Of a DNA stretch of 64,000 nt, positions 19,085-28,566 are shown piece by piece. The translations under genes were made by a program, and so were the position numbers. The notes under the pieces were generated by a model that saw only the letters and a program-made list of their open reading frames with translations, was not told where the DNA came from and made no database searches. Each line of letters starts with the position of its first letter. Position 1 is the stretch's first letter. The DNA comes from Cyanobacterium sp. Dongsha4 (lineage in GTDB: Bacteria > Cyanobacteriota > Cyanobacteriia > Cyanobacteriales > Cyanobacteriaceae): NCBI RefSeq assembly GCF_036345015.1, contig NZ_CP084098.1:3237326-3301325 (forward strand), read 5' to 3'.

Positions 19085-19323
19085 TTCGATTAGCAATTAG
19101 TAATTAAGACAAGGCAATAGGGAATAGGAAATAGGCAATAGGCAATAGGCAAAAGCGTTTAATTAACCTCCCCCTCTCACCTCATCACCTGCCACCTGAA
19201 ACCTGAAACCTGACACCTAACCCCAACACCCTCAACACCCTATTTACAAAATGTTAGATATTGCCGTACCTAATCGCTGTATTTTAGAGATAAAGAGTTT
19301 AATTTAAAATACTGTTGTAGAAT

Positions 19324-20166
19324 ATGTTAGATAAAATTTTATATGCCGATTCTGGCAATGGTCACACTCAGGAAATGCTGAAAATTTTACTCGATATACC
19401 AGCATTTAAAAACAGTGAAATAAATATTCTCCATGTTATTCCCCCTCAAGTTTCTGCGGATGCTTTAGCTGAAAAATGGGAAGAAGGTGGAAAAATACTT
19501 TCTGAAATCGTTAAAAATGTTAATCTTGATCCCTCTAAGGTTGCTACTATTTTAAAACAAGGCGATCCTAAAGATACGGTTTGTAAGACGGCACAAGAAA
19601 TTAATGCAGACTTAATTTTAATGGGCTCTCGTGGTTTGAAACGTTTAGAGTCTTTTTTGGAAAACTCTGTTAGCCAGTATGTATTCCAATTGAGCGATCG
19701 CCCCATGTTACTTGTGAAAGATGATATATATGTAAGGAAAGTAAAAAGGGTAATGTTAGCCTTAGATAAATCCGAGTCTTCTTCCTACGCCCTTGAAATG
19801 GCGTTATATCTTCTCAGAGATTATCGTGAGGCAGAGTTGTATTTAGTCAGAGTGAATCCTGATATGAATGCCGATTTAGACTTATCGACGGCGGAAATGG
19901 AGCAAAATCCTGTTTTAGCTTCTGCTTTACAACAAGCGAAAAGAATGGGAATTTCTGCTAAATGTATTGTGAAAGGAGGAAAACCAGCACAACAAATTTG
20001 CAAATTAGCCGATGATAATAATATTGATTTACTCTTATTAGGATCTCCAGATCGTCGTCCTTCTATTGCTAAAAGTTTAGTTGATTTAGACCGTTTATTG
20101 GGTACTTCTTTATCTGATTATGTCAGGGTTAATGCAAATTGTCCTGTTTTATTAGTCAGAAAATAA
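19324..20166 (+). CDS. Tandem universal stress protein (two UspA domains)
   Basis: A cytosolic protein of 280 residues made of two UspA folds. The first half ends with GSRGLKRLESFLENSVSQYV and RPMLLVKD; the second with LLLGSPDRRPSIAKSLVD and NCPVLLVRK. The G-S-x-G-type phosphate-binding loop of ATP-binding Usps is present in the first domain (MGSRG) but altered in the second (LGSPD). This two-domain arrangement is common in cyanobacteria. It is preceded by 239 bases of repeat-rich DNA after lhgO and appears monocistronic. The exact stress signal is unknown. Confidence 0.88.
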   Translation: MLDKILYADSGNGHTQEMLKILLDIPAFKNSEINILHVIPPQVSADALAEKWEEGGKILSEIVKNVNLDPSKVATILKQGDPKDTVCKTAQEINADLILMGSRGLKRLESFLENSVSQYVFQLSDRPMLLVKDDIYVRKVKRVMLALDKSESSSYALEMALYLLRDYREAELYLVRVNPDMNADLDLSTAEMEQNPVLASALQQAKRMGISAKCIVKGGKPAQQICKLADDNNIDLLLLGSPDRRPSIAKSLVDLDRLLGTSLSDYVRVNANCPVLLVRK

Positions 20167-20277
20167 ATTAAAAATAAACTTACTTTTAATCAGAAATTAG
20201 CAATTAGTAATTAGCAATTATAAAATAATAATATATAAATTTAATAACTCGTAATTCCTTCCAAATTTAAAATTATC

Positions 20278-20874
20278 ATGAGTATAGGCGATCGCATCAA
20301 TGAATTCATGGGTAAAACCCGTTATGTGGTTTCCCGTATCTTTGTTCATCTTGAGGGAGAAGAAGTAGCCCCTTTTTTGGGTATTTTAAACCAAAATGCC
20401 CGTAGGGCAGTAGATGCCGATGGTGAAATGGACACTATGGGAGAATGTCTAGTCAACATTTGCGAAGGTCTATTGCAATACGAATTTTACTGGAAAAGTG
20501 CTTCTAATGAAGGGGATGTATTTTGGAATGAAGGAGATGCAGGAGATTATGTAACGGAGTTATTTACCGATTCTGCTCAACGGTATCTTAGTCAACCAGA
20601 CTTAGAAGACGATGAAGAAGATGACGGTTTATCCCTCCCCGTAACCGATAATATTATTGTTATGATCACAGTAGCTTTTGAGGGAGAAGTGCCAGAAATT
20701 GAAACGGATTTAGCCCAGAGAGATAGTTTAAAAGATGGATTGAAAGCCCTAATTAGCTTACATTATAAACAAAGATATAGAGCGATCGCAATTCATTTCT
20801 CTCCTGCTAGACTGGGAGAACAACTTAACTCCGATCAAATCTTAATCAATTTTTCTGAATTAATCCCCCTGTGA
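20278..20874 (+). CDS. DUF1517 family protein
   Basis: A 198-residue soluble protein conserved in cyanobacteria and plastids. The C-terminal half holds the DUF1517 hallmark: DNIIVMITVAFEGE, ETDLAQRDSLKDGLKAL, then HFSPARLGEQL and the end NFSELIPL. The middle has an acidic stretch (DLEDDEEDDG near residues 115-124). Biochemical role unknown. It is followed after 28 bases by a lipoprotein gene on the same strand; DUF1517 proteins often neighbour exported proteins, so a shared envelope job is possible (inference). Confidence 0.85.
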   Translation: MSIGDRINEFMGKTRYVVSRIFVHLEGEEVAPFLGILNQNARRAVDADGEMDTMGECLVNICEGLLQYEFYWKSASNEGDVFWNEGDAGDYVTELFTDSAQRYLSQPDLEDDEEDDGLSLPVTDNIIVMITVAFEGEVPEIETDLAQRDSLKDGLKALISLHYKQRYRAIAIHFSPARLGEQLNSDQILINFSELIPL

Positions 20875-20902
20875 TCAAGAAAAAATAACACTATAAAAAA
20901 CA

Positions 20903-21784
20903 ATGTTTAAGCGAATTGTAGCCCTATTTTTAACAATCTTCCTTTCTTTTGGGACTTTTGCTTGTGGCGCTCCTAATAGTGAAGCCGTTAGCAACTCCAA
21001 CAATTTTAATAACAATACCAATATTCCTAGTAATAACATTGCTAGTGGTAAATATCCCGTACAACAAGCAACATTTAATGATATAGACGGTGAATATACC
21101 CTCATGTTGTTAAATACTCCAGCCGGTAGCAGTCCTGTTTTTCGTACCACTAACCTACAAATGGCTCGTTTAACGGATGAAGAAATCAAAGAAGGACAAA
21201 GTACCTACGCTGAAATTAAGGGAAACGAAGCAATAATGCACCTCACAGAGGATTTTCGCATTGAATATGTCCACAACGAAACTCAAACTGTCACCAATCC
21301 AGATACAGGCAGACAGGAAACCGTTATTGTTAGACGAGAATCCAATTTTTGGACTCCTTTTGCAGGGGCGATGGCAGGACAAGCCCTAGGTAGTTTATTA
21401 TTTACCCCTAGATATTATGTTCCTCCTGTCTATTCTGGTGGCAATTTATCAGGTATTGGTGGCTATGGAAGCACTTATAATCAGGCCGTGCAAAGCTATC
21501 GTAGTAACTATAATTCTGCCCCCACAGTGGAAAAAAATCGTCAATCTTTCCGCTCTACAGGCACTCTTAAAAATAGTTCTGGTAATACTATTAATCGGGT
21601 CAATAGTAATAATAACAAAGCTACTGGGTCAGGTTTTGGCTCAAGTGATTTGAAAAACAGTGGTAATTCTAGCAAATATAAACAGCCTAGCAAAAATAGC
21701 TTTGGCAGTAATAAATCAAGTGGTTATAGAAGAACTACTCCCGCTAGAAGAAGTGGGGGATTCGGTAGCCGTCGTCGTCGTTAA
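20903..21784 (+). CDS. Hypothetical lipoprotein, Asn/Ser-rich with Arg-rich tail
   Basis: I do not recognise the family of this 293-residue protein. The first 21 residues form a lipoprotein signal ending GTFAC, with Cys21 as the predicted lipidated residue. An Asn/Ser-rich linker follows, then a compact region (about residues 50-135, with DGEYTLMLLNTP, EDFRIEYVHNET and WTPFAGAMAGQALGS). The final 120 residues are low complexity (Gly, Ser, Asn) and end in RRSGGFGSRRRR. The basic tail could bind polymers or membrane surface. It is probably co-transcribed with the DUF1517 gene. Confidence 0.75.
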   Translation: MFKRIVALFLTIFLSFGTFACGAPNSEAVSNSNNFNNNTNIPSNNIASGKYPVQQATFNDIDGEYTLMLLNTPAGSSPVFRTTNLQMARLTDEEIKEGQSTYAEIKGNEAIMHLTEDFRIEYVHNETQTVTNPDTGRQETVIVRRESNFWTPFAGAMAGQALGSLLFTPRYYVPPVYSGGNLSGIGGYGSTYNQAVQSYRSNYNSAPTVEKNRQSFRSTGTLKNSSGNTINRVNSNNNKATGSGFGSSDLKNSGNSSKYKQPSKNSFGSNKSSGYRRTTPARRSGGFGSRRRR

Positions 21785-21887
21785 ACTCTCTGAGTAGGGA
21801 ATGAGTCGGGAAAGAGGTATCAGGTTGCAGGTTTCAGGTGGTAGGGGTTGAATATATTCAACCCTTACAGTATTAGGGGGTAGTTAA

Positions 21888-22775
21888 TTAAATTATTAGA
21901 AAAATAACCATTGGTATAGTAATAAAACTCATTAGAGTGGAAAGAATTATTGTCCTAGATACCATTGTTATATCCCCTCCAAATTCTTGCATCATCACCG
22001 CCGTATTAATAGCCGTAGGCATGGCAGTTTGTAAAACCAATACTTGTAAATCTAAGCCCTCTAAACCCATTGTTTTCCCCACTCCATAAGCAATTAAAGG
22101 TGCGATCGCAAGTTTACCTAAACTAATTAAAAAGTGAATAAAATCAAACTGAAAACGAGTATTTGTTAACTGCATCCCCAAAATTAAAAGAGCGATAGGA
22201 ATAGAAGACATCCCCAACCACTCAATGCTTTTCCCCAAATTAAACGGCAGAGTAATATGGGCTAAATGAAGAGAAACTCCTAATATCATTGCCCAAATCA
22301 AAGGAAGGCGAAAAGTCATTTTTATGCCCTTGATAATTGATTCCCCCTTCAAAACCGCAGGTAAAACGCCAAATAAGACAATACTTGAACCAATCATATA
22401 AATTACCGCTCTTTCTAATCCCCCTTCTCCTAAAGCAAATGCGGTAATTGAAAGCCCCATATTCCCATTATTAGGACATAACAAAATTGCGAACAAACTG
22501 CGACGATTTTCTGACGATAACTTAATAACTTTACCAATTAAGATTATTCCACCATACAAAATGACAGAAATAACACCATAGGCAAATAAAAAACGAAAAG
22601 TAACATCTCCCCCCACAGAATTGCGATAAAAGCTATCTGTCACTAAAGCCGGTGCGAGAATATAAACCGTTAATTGCGAAAGAGTAGAGCGCTCTAAACT
22701 CAATTTTTTTCCTGCAACATAACCAATGATAATAATAAAAGCAACAGGTAAAACAGATTGAAGAATTATATTCAT
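21888..22775 (-). CDS. AEC-family transporter (auxin efflux carrier-like permease)
   Basis: A 295-residue inner-membrane protein with about ten membrane helices in two five-helix halves. Typical features are the N-terminal VLPVAFIIIIGYVAGKK, the first-half CPNNGNMGLSITAF motif (the conserved N-x-x-N-M-G region) and the second-half QTAMPTAINTAVMMQEFGG. The family exports carboxylates or related solutes; bacterial members include malate/malonate carriers, and substrate cannot be predicted here. It is convergent with the lipoprotein gene and has no partner. Confidence 0.88.
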   Translation of the reverse strand: MNIILQSVLPVAFIIIIGYVAGKKLSLERSTLSQLTVYILAPALVTDSFYRNSVGGDVTFRFLFAYGVISVILYGGIILIGKVIKLSSENRRSLFAILLCPNNGNMGLSITAFALGEGGLERAVIYMIGSSIVLFGVLPAVLKGESIIKGIKMTFRLPLIWAMILGVSLHLAHITLPFNLGKSIEWLGMSSIPIALLILGMQLTNTRFQFDFIHFLISLGKLAIAPLIAYGVGKTMGLEGLDLQVLVLQTAMPTAINTAVMMQEFGGDITMVSRTIILSTLMSFITIPMVIFLII

Positions 22776-23214
22776 AACAAAAGTTAAAGTAAATAAGGCA
22801 AAAATTTTTGATTTTTATGAGCCTTGAGTGCATCTAAGTTTACTGATGAGGTAAGCAAAAGGGAAATATAAACCTGAGTTGAGATTTCAGAGTTAAAGTT
22901 AATACAAAAACAGTTAATATTCAAAAAATCAAGCCGTCAAACCCGTCACCTGAAACCTATCCAAATGGGATATTCTAACATTGCTGAATAAAAACATGAA
23001 ACACAGAAAAAACTAGGTAAAAATATAAAGCCAGAGTCTGTATAAAGGGTTGGTTTGCCTCTTGCCTTCAACTTACAACAAAAAATCATAGCTCCAATCA
23101 CCAACGCCGATATTCTTAATATCGAACTGAAGTAATATAAGAGTTTGAATCAGTTTCAAAAATATGAGGTAAAAGTAAAATAAGAACATTTTTCGCCAAA
23201 TTAAACCAATCTAA
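22776..23214. other. Intergenic region with inverted dispersed repeats
   Basis: No gene in 439 bases. It contains a pair of inverted AACCTSAGTT-family ends (22871 and 23133), a CACCTGAAACCTAT module, GGGATATTCTAAC near 22968, and GTTTGCCTCTTGCCTT near 23050. The GNAT promoter must lie in the last 80 bases. Confidence 0.5.
22871..23133. repeat. MITE-like element with inverted AACCTSAGTT ends
   Basis: Left end AACCTGAGTT (22871-22880); right end, inverted, ACTTCAGTTCGATATTAAG with AATATC (23109-23133). The 263-base unit matches the organisation of the element at 15705-15917, although inner sequence is not conserved. Confidence 0.4.
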
Positions 23215-23700
23215 ATGATAAAAGTTATTGACGCAGATTTGAACATACCCGCTCATCGAGAAGCCGTAGTGGAGTTGATGAATACCTATGCCCTTGATTA
23301 TATGGGAGGAGGAGAAGAATTATCAGATTTTGTTAAAAACAATTTAGCTAATGAATTAGCACGAAGAAAATATATTTATACTGTTTTAGCTTTTGTGAAT
23401 GATAATCCTGCAGGGTTAATTATTGCCATTGAGGGTTTTTCAACTTTTGCTTGTAAACCTTTATTGAATATTCATGATGTGGTGGTTGCTTCTGCTTATC
23501 GTCGTCGGGGTATTTGTAAGTTATTGTTACAAAGAATAGAAGATATTGCCCTAAAATTGGGATGCTGTAAACTTACCCTAGAAGTATTAGAAGGTAATCA
23601 AGTCGCTCAAGCGGTTTATAAGTCTTTTGGTTTTGACGGTTATCAGTTGAATCCTGATATGGGCAGGGCATTATTTTGGCAGAAAAAGTTAAATTCTTAA
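23215..23700 (+). CDS. GNAT-family N-acetyltransferase
   Basis: A 161-residue acetyl-CoA-dependent transferase. The acetyl-CoA loop is seen in VVASAYRRRGICKLLLQRIE (the R-R-x-x-G pattern near residue 98-103), followed by LEVLEGNQVAQAVYKSFGF, the C-terminal GNAT motif B. The N-terminal part contains DYMGGGEELSDF. Closest remembered relatives act on small molecules rather than ribosomal proteins, but substrate is unknown. It stands alone between repeat-rich gaps. Confidence 0.87.
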   Translation: MIKVIDADLNIPAHREAVVELMNTYALDYMGGGEELSDFVKNNLANELARRKYIYTVLAFVNDNPAGLIIAIEGFSTFACKPLLNIHDVVVASAYRRRGICKLLLQRIEDIALKLGCCKLTLEVLEGNQVAQAVYKSFGFDGYQLNPDMGRALFWQKKLNS

Positions 23701-23828
23701 GTAACACTGCAAATTATAACTGTTATAAGCTAAAACCCATTAAACTTACTTAACTTCTTTCATTAATTCTTAAAAATGATTTAAACGCTTACCTGTCGCC
23801 CTTTGCCTACCTTCACTGATAATTTTAT

Positions 23829-23842
23829 ATCGAACTCAGGTT
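23829..23842 (-). repeat. Dispersed repeat, AACCTSAGTT family (solo end)
   Basis: Inverted copy AACCTGAGTTCGAT directly before the 3' end of rluE. It follows a CCTGTCGCCCTTTGCC module at about 23792-23807, as in the other elements. Confidence 0.5.
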
Positions 23843-23844
23843 AT

Positions 23845-24462
23845 TTATAGATTGTCTAATATTTTTATTTCTGAGGTAGTTAATTCTCTGTATTCTCCTA
23901 TATTTAAACCCTGTAAAGTTAAAGATAGTTGTTGGGTAATGCCGATTTTTACTCTTATTAATCGTAAAGTAGGATAACCTATCGCCGCAGTCATTCTTCT
24001 TACTTGACGATTTCTACCTTCTGTTAAAGTTAATTCTAACCAAGCAGTGGGGATATTTTGACGGTAACGAATGGGGGGATTTCGAGGGGGCAATTCTGGC
24101 TCTGATTTTAACATTGATGCTGTTGCCTTTTTTGTTTTTTTCCCTTTGATAATAACTCCTTCTTCTAATTGTTTTAATGATTTTGCGGTAGGGATATTTT
24201 CCACTTGTGCCCAATAGGTGCGAGGATGGGCAAAACTAGGTTCACAAAGACGATGTTTTACTCTGGGATTATCTGTTAATAAAAGCAATCCTTCACTGTC
24301 TAAATCCAGTCTTCCCACTGAGTAAATATAGGGTATATTAATATAGTCTTTGAGAGTTTGTCTTTGGTTTTTATGAGGACTATCATCGGTAAATTGACAT
24401 AGAACATTATAGGGTTTATAAAACAAAATATACTTATATTTCATGGCTTGATTCAATATCAA
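23845..24462 (-). CDS. rluE: 23S rRNA pseudouridine synthase RluE-like
   Basis: Isomerises a uridine in 23S rRNA (U2457 in E. coli). The protein has [15 protein letters not shown] at the N terminus, the catalytic aspartate in [15 protein letters not shown] (Asp53), and [17 protein letters not shown] with [10 protein letters not shown] near the C terminus, all of the RsuA/RluB/E/F family. It lacks an S4 domain, which fits RluE. An internal ATG at 24444 ([12 protein letters not shown]) is the more usual start and would shorten the product from 205 to 199 residues. It is divergent from the DUF2079 gene, with only 24 bases between the annotated starts. Confidence 0.9.
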   Translation of the reverse strand: MILNQAMKYKYILFYKPYNVLCQFTDDSPHKNQRQTLKDYINIPYIYSVGRLDLDSEGLLLLTDNPRVKHRLCEPSFAHPRTYWAQVENIPTAKSLKQLEEGVIIKGKKTKKATASMLKSEPELPPRNPPIRYRQNIPTAWLELTLTEGRNRQVRRMTAAIGYPTLRLIRVKIGITQQLSLTLQGLNIGEYRELTTSEIKILDNL

Positions 24463-24486
24463 TAAATATTTTTTACTGTTAATTTA

Positions 24487-25884
24487 ATGAAGATTTTATT
24501 CGCAAAATATAACAATATAATAACATATATATTAGTTAGTTTTTTTCTTTTATTTATTGCTAGTAGCTTTCGTCATATTTTATTTAATTCCCATGCTTTT
24601 GATTTAGGCATTTTTGATAATGGAATTTATCTTATTTCCCAAGGAAAAAATCCCTATGTTTCTTTCAGAGAATTGCATATTTTAGGGGATCATGCCGCTT
24701 GGATTCTTTATTTTATCGCTCCTCTTTATTTTATTTTTCCTTCTGTTTATTGGCTCTTTTTTATTCAATCTCTAGCAAGTGCGATCGCACTTCTCCCTAT
24801 TTGGAAACTGAGTAAATTAAATAATTTAAGTGATTCTAAAGCTAGGACTATCTGCTTAATTTATATTTTATATCCTTTAATATTCAATGTTAATCTATTT
24901 GATTTTCATCCAGAAGTTATTGCTTTACCTTTATTTTTTGTCGCTATTTTAGCAGTTAAATTAGATAAAGTTATTTGGTTTATTATCTCTATTTTACTTA
25001 TTTTAGGATGTAAAGCAGTTTTAGCTTTAAATATAGTAATGATGGGGATATGGTTAATTCTTATTTATCATAAAAAAAACTATGGTGGGATCGCAATTTT
25101 TAGTGGTATTTTTTGGTTTATTATTGCCACTCAATTAATTATTCCTGCTTTTAGTGGAGAAGAAGCGGCCGCAGTCAGTCGTTATGCTTTTTTAGGAGAT
25201 TCTGTTAGTGAAATAGCCCTGAATTTAATTCTTAAACCCCAAATTATTTTATCTCATCTTTTTACTTTAGCTAATGCAGAATATTTACTACTTTTATTCT
25301 TACCAGTAATTCCCGTTTTAGCTTGGCAAGAAATACCTAATTTAATTCCTGCTATTCCCACTCTTTTTCTCAATCTTCTTACTGAATATCAACCTCAAAA
25401 AGACTTAGTACATCAATATTCTTTGCCTATAATTCCTTTTTTAATCTTGACTATAATTGCTAGTTTAGCTCATCATAAAACATGGTTTTATCAAAGTATA
25501 AAAATTAGAATTTGGTCATTAATTTTATTTTTAGCCTTAGCTAAATATATTTATTTTTTACCTAATGGTTTATATTTAAAAAACTTACATACATGGAAAG
25601 CTAGTAATGAAGCTATTAGTCTGATAAATACCTCAAAAAGTGTTTTTACTGCTCCTCAATTTGCTCCTCATTTAACTCATCGTTTAACTTTAGATCTTGC
25701 GATCGATTCTATTGACTATAATCAAGTTAATAAATTTCATTATGTACTCTTAAACTTAGACAATCCTACTGGATATAGTTCTCAAGAAGATATTAAAAAT
25801 CTAATTAATTTTTTAGAAAAAAATAGAAAATTTCAGTTGAAATATAATCAAGACAATATATTTTTATTTGAAAACACTAAATAG
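24487..25884 (+). CDS. DUF2079 polytopic membrane protein
   Basis: A 465-residue membrane protein with about ten helices, of the DUF2079 family common in cyanobacteria. Signature segments are FNSHAFDLGIFDNGIYLI near residue 33, the following GDHAAWILYFIAPLYF, and FDFHPEVIALPLFF near 139. The layout resembles GT-C fold glycosyltransferases (acidic residues in the first external loop), so sugar transfer from a lipid carrier is conceivable, but no activity is established. It ends in a soluble tail with YNQVNKFHYVLLNLD. Monocistronic. Confidence 0.82.
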   Translation: MKILFAKYNNIITYILVSFFLLFIASSFRHILFNSHAFDLGIFDNGIYLISQGKNPYVSFRELHILGDHAAWILYFIAPLYFIFPSVYWLFFIQSLASAIALLPIWKLSKLNNLSDSKARTICLIYILYPLIFNVNLFDFHPEVIALPLFFVAILAVKLDKVIWFIISILLILGCKAVLALNIVMMGIWLILIYHKKNYGGIAIFSGIFWFIIATQLIIPAFSGEEAAAVSRYAFLGDSVSEIALNLILKPQIILSHLFTLANAEYLLLLFLPVIPVLAWQEIPNLIPAIPTLFLNLLTEYQPQKDLVHQYSLPIIPFLILTIIASLAHHKTWFYQSIKIRIWSLILFLALAKYIYFLPNGLYLKNLHTWKASNEAISLINTSKSVFTAPQFAPHLTHRLTLDLAIDSIDYNQVNKFHYVLLNLDNPTGYSSQEDIKNLINFLEKNRKFQLKYNQDNIFLFENTK

Positions 25885-26034
25885 AAAAAAGAAGAAAATT
25901 TAACTAGACAAAAACACTTAAATCTTGTAAAATTTTAAAATGTTATAAGCAAAAAAACCGTAAGGGATCAAAAATTTATTAACCCTAAAAGTTTAATAAA
26001 ATATTATTTTTTCTCACTCATCAAAATACAAGCA

Positions 26035-26922
26035 ATGAAACAGTTTTTAGAATCAGAAATTATCTCTACCTATGAAGAAGCAAAAATAGTTATTTTACCA
26101 ATCCCCTATGAAATTACTACTACCTATCGTAAGGGGTGTGAATATGGGCCTGATGCGGTATTAACTGCCTCTGATCAACTAGAATGTTATGACGAAGAAT
26201 TAGGAATGGAAACTTGTTTTCATGCCCCCATTTTTACCCATGACTATATCGCCGATACCCGTATCAACAACAATCTAACAGCAGATGATATGTTGAAAGT
26301 CACAACAGAAACCGTGACAAAATTGATCGAAGATAATAAATTTGTTATTGCAGTGGGAGGAGAACACGCTATCACAACAGGAGTAGTTCAAGCCTATCAA
26401 CAAAACCTTGATGAACCCTTTACAGTAATACAGATAGATGCTCATGGAGATATGAGACATGAATTTGAAGGCTCAATTCATAATCATGCTTGTGTGATGA
26501 GAAGAATATTAGAATTAGGCTTACCGACATTACCAGTGGGAATCAGAGCAATTTGTCAAGAGGAAGCGGATTTAATCAAAGAAAAAAATATACCCGTAAT
26601 GTGGGCGAGAAACATTTATTTTAATCCCCATTGGATGGCAGAAGCTATCAGTAACATCAAAACTAAAAAAGTATTCATCACCATTGATTTAGATGGAATT
26701 GACCCTAGTTTAATACCCGGAGTTGGTACTCCTGAACCCGGTGGCATGGATTGGTATCAACTATTAGCTTTTATGAATTTAATTTTTTCGAGCTTTGATG
26801 TAATTGGTTGTGATGTTATGGAATTAGCACCAACAAAAGATTCTGTTGTTTCTGAATTTACTGCGGCTAAACTAATCTATAAATTAATCGGCTACTGGCA
26901 ACACAATAACTCAAGAAGTTAG
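26035..26922 (+). CDS. speB: Agmatinase-type ureohydrolase SpeB
   Basis: Metal-dependent hydrolase that converts agmatine to putrescine and urea. The 295-residue protein has all metal ligands of the arginase/agmatinase family: His111 in GGEHAIT, Asp135/His137/Asp139 in DAHGDMRHEF, and Asp218/Asp220 in TIDLDGIDP. GVGTPEPGGMDWYQ near 229 completes the active site. The length and lack of an extended tail favour agmatinase; related cyanobacterial ureohydrolases act on guanidine, so substrate is probable rather than proven. No nickel-insertion genes or guanidine riboswitch are seen nearby. Confidence 0.88.
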   Translation: MKQFLESEIISTYEEAKIVILPIPYEITTTYRKGCEYGPDAVLTASDQLECYDEELGMETCFHAPIFTHDYIADTRINNNLTADDMLKVTTETVTKLIEDNKFVIAVGGEHAITTGVVQAYQQNLDEPFTVIQIDAHGDMRHEFEGSIHNHACVMRRILELGLPTLPVGIRAICQEEADLIKEKNIPVMWARNIYFNPHWMAEAISNIKTKKVFITIDLDGIDPSLIPGVGTPEPGGMDWYQLLAFMNLIFSSFDVIGCDVMELAPTKDSVVSEFTAAKLIYKLIGYWQHNNSRS

Positions 26923-27385
26923 GATGATGGGGTGAGAGGTTTCAGGTGTTAGGGGTGATGGGGGAGAAAAGCAGAGAGGGGGAAATTTATTGAATACTGT
27001 TGCTTTGTCTTAATTGCTATATTTAATTTTTATCTAATTTTAAAATATATAAGGTTATTTTCTAGTGAGATGACACTTCATCAGTATATTAAATTATTTC
27101 CTTAGTTAGTGAAAGAGAAAATAGTTAATAGCTTTACTATTGTTCGGGATAAAAAATATTTTATACTCTAACCAAAACTTCTTAAACTATCGTTAACCTT
27201 GTTTTAAATTAACCTTAAACTAAATAAAATTTTAGTGTTATAGATAACATAAAAAAAAGAGAAATATCATAATTGTCATAGTAAAAAAAGATAAGAAAAA
27301 ACAATTATTTAAAAATATTAAAAGTAGAGCAATTTGTTTTAGAATTTAAGCTGTAAATAGTTTTCTATGGTATAGCATTAATCTA
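26923..27385. other. Intergenic region upstream of pstS with Pho box
   Basis: No gene in 463 bases. The first 70 bases hold a GAGAGGTTTCAGGTGTTAGG repeat module. The later part is AT-rich and carries the Pho box at 27181-27221, about 165 bases before pstS. Confidence 0.6.
27181..27221 (+). promoter_or_regulatory. Cyanobacterial Pho box (four direct octamers)
   Basis: CTTAAACT, GTTAACCT, TTTAAATT and CTTAAACT follow each other with 3-base spacers (11-base period). This is the known arrangement for the SphR/PhoB response regulator in cyanobacteria (consensus near YTTAAYYT, normally three copies). It places pstS under phosphate control. Confidence 0.85.
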
Positions 27386-28414
27386 ATGACTGATTTTCAA
27401 ATTAGAAGAAGAGATTTTTTATACGGTTTAGCAGGTTTATCTGGTAGCGTTATTGCTAGTCAGTTACCTTTCGAGTCTGCTTCTGCTCAAGCCATGAGAT
27501 TAAATGGTGCTGGTGCGTCTTTTCCTGCTCCTTTATATCAACGTTGGTTCGTGGAATACAACAAGGTAAATAGAAATGTGCAAGTAAACTATCAATCTGT
27601 AGGTAGCGGTGCAGGTGTTAAACAATTCATGGGTGGCACTGTGGACTTTGGAGCTAGTGATGTAGCGATGAAAGATGATGAAATTTCCCAAGTCAAAAAT
27701 GGTGTGGTACTTTTACCTGTGACTGCTGGTAGTGTTGTAGTTGCCTATAACAATAAAGATGTATCTAGTCTTAAACTTTCTCGTCAGCAATTAGTTGATG
27801 TTTTCTTAGGTAAAATTAAGGATTGGAAACAACTAGGAGCTTCTAAAAGTAAGCCTATAAAAGTTATTCATCGCTCTGACGGTAGTGGCACAACTGCTGT
27901 ATTTACTTCTCATTTAAGTGCCATTAGCAGTGAATGGAAAAGTAAAGTTGGTGAGGGTAAAACTGTTCAATGGCCTGGTGGTATTGGTGCAAAAGGTAAT
28001 GAGGGTGTTACTGCTACTATTATGCAAACTGATGGTGCGATCGGTTATATTGAATACGGTTTTGCCAAAAATAATAACTTGAAAACTGCCCAGTTACAAA
28101 ATAAAGCGGGGAAATATGTTTCGGCTACTTTAGAAAATGCTAGTAAAACATTATCTCAAGTAACTTTACCTGCTAACTTAAGAGCATTTATTCCCGATCC
28201 TGCAGGAGATAGTTCTTATCCTATCGTCACTTATACTTGGATTTTAGCTTATAAAAAATATTCAGATGCGAAAAAGGCTGAGGCTTTGAAAAATGTCCTT
28301 AAGTGGTGTGTTAGCAAAACTGGTGGACAGAAATTTAGTTCTCAATTAGGTTATGTACCTTTACCTGATAATGTAATTCAAAAAGTAACTCAGGCAATTA
28401 ACACTATTGGTTAA
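27386..28414 (+). CDS. pstS: Phosphate-binding periplasmic protein PstS
   Basis: Binds phosphate in the periplasm for the Pst ABC importer. The 342-residue protein starts with a twin-arginine signal, RRRDFLYGLAG, ending near SASAQA at about residue 35. The mature part has NGAGASFPAPLYQRW, the phosphate loop SVGSGAGVKQF, DFGASD, and HRSDGSGTTAVF, all classic PstS segments. It is followed by no pstC, pstA or pstB, so the permease must be coded elsewhere or this is an extra binding protein. A Pho box upstream indicates induction on phosphate starvation. Confidence 0.95.
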   Translation: MTDFQIRRRDFLYGLAGLSGSVIASQLPFESASAQAMRLNGAGASFPAPLYQRWFVEYNKVNRNVQVNYQSVGSGAGVKQFMGGTVDFGASDVAMKDDEISQVKNGVVLLPVTAGSVVVAYNNKDVSSLKLSRQQLVDVFLGKIKDWKQLGASKSKPIKVIHRSDGSGTTAVFTSHLSAISSEWKSKVGEGKTVQWPGGIGAKGNEGVTATIMQTDGAIGYIEYGFAKNNNLKTAQLQNKAGKYVSATLENASKTLSQVTLPANLRAFIPDPAGDSSYPIVTYTWILAYKKYSDAKKAEALKNVLKWCVSKTGGQKFSSQLGYVPLPDNVIQKVTQAINTIG

Positions 28415-28450
28415 TAGTTTTAAAAGGTTGGGATTGGGAGTTTTAGGGTT

Positions 28451-28490
28451 TCACCTTTGGCTCGTACACTCCCTTTGATTGTGAACGGAG
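28451..28490 (+). repeat. Dispersed GTGAACGGAG module
   Basis: TCACCTTTGGCTCGTACACT followed by CCCTTTGATTGTGAACGGAG. Close relatives lie at 15782-15820, 40271-40310 and (inverted) 61633-61672. All are intergenic; no function visible. Confidence 0.7.
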
Positions 28491-28566
28491 TTCAGGGTTC
28501 GGATTTAGTATTCATTATATACACTGTTCTCTGTTCCCTTTTTTAGTTCCTTATTCTTAATTTTCA

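Noticed and set aside
19140-19225. Short regularly spaced repeats (ACCTGAAACCTGAAACC) as a CRISPR candidate
   Set aside because: The units are 7-8 bases with no unique spacers; they are simple intergenic repeats.
24014-24214. Minus-strand 66-codon frame inside rluE
   Set aside because: Out-of-frame shadow of rluE without motif.
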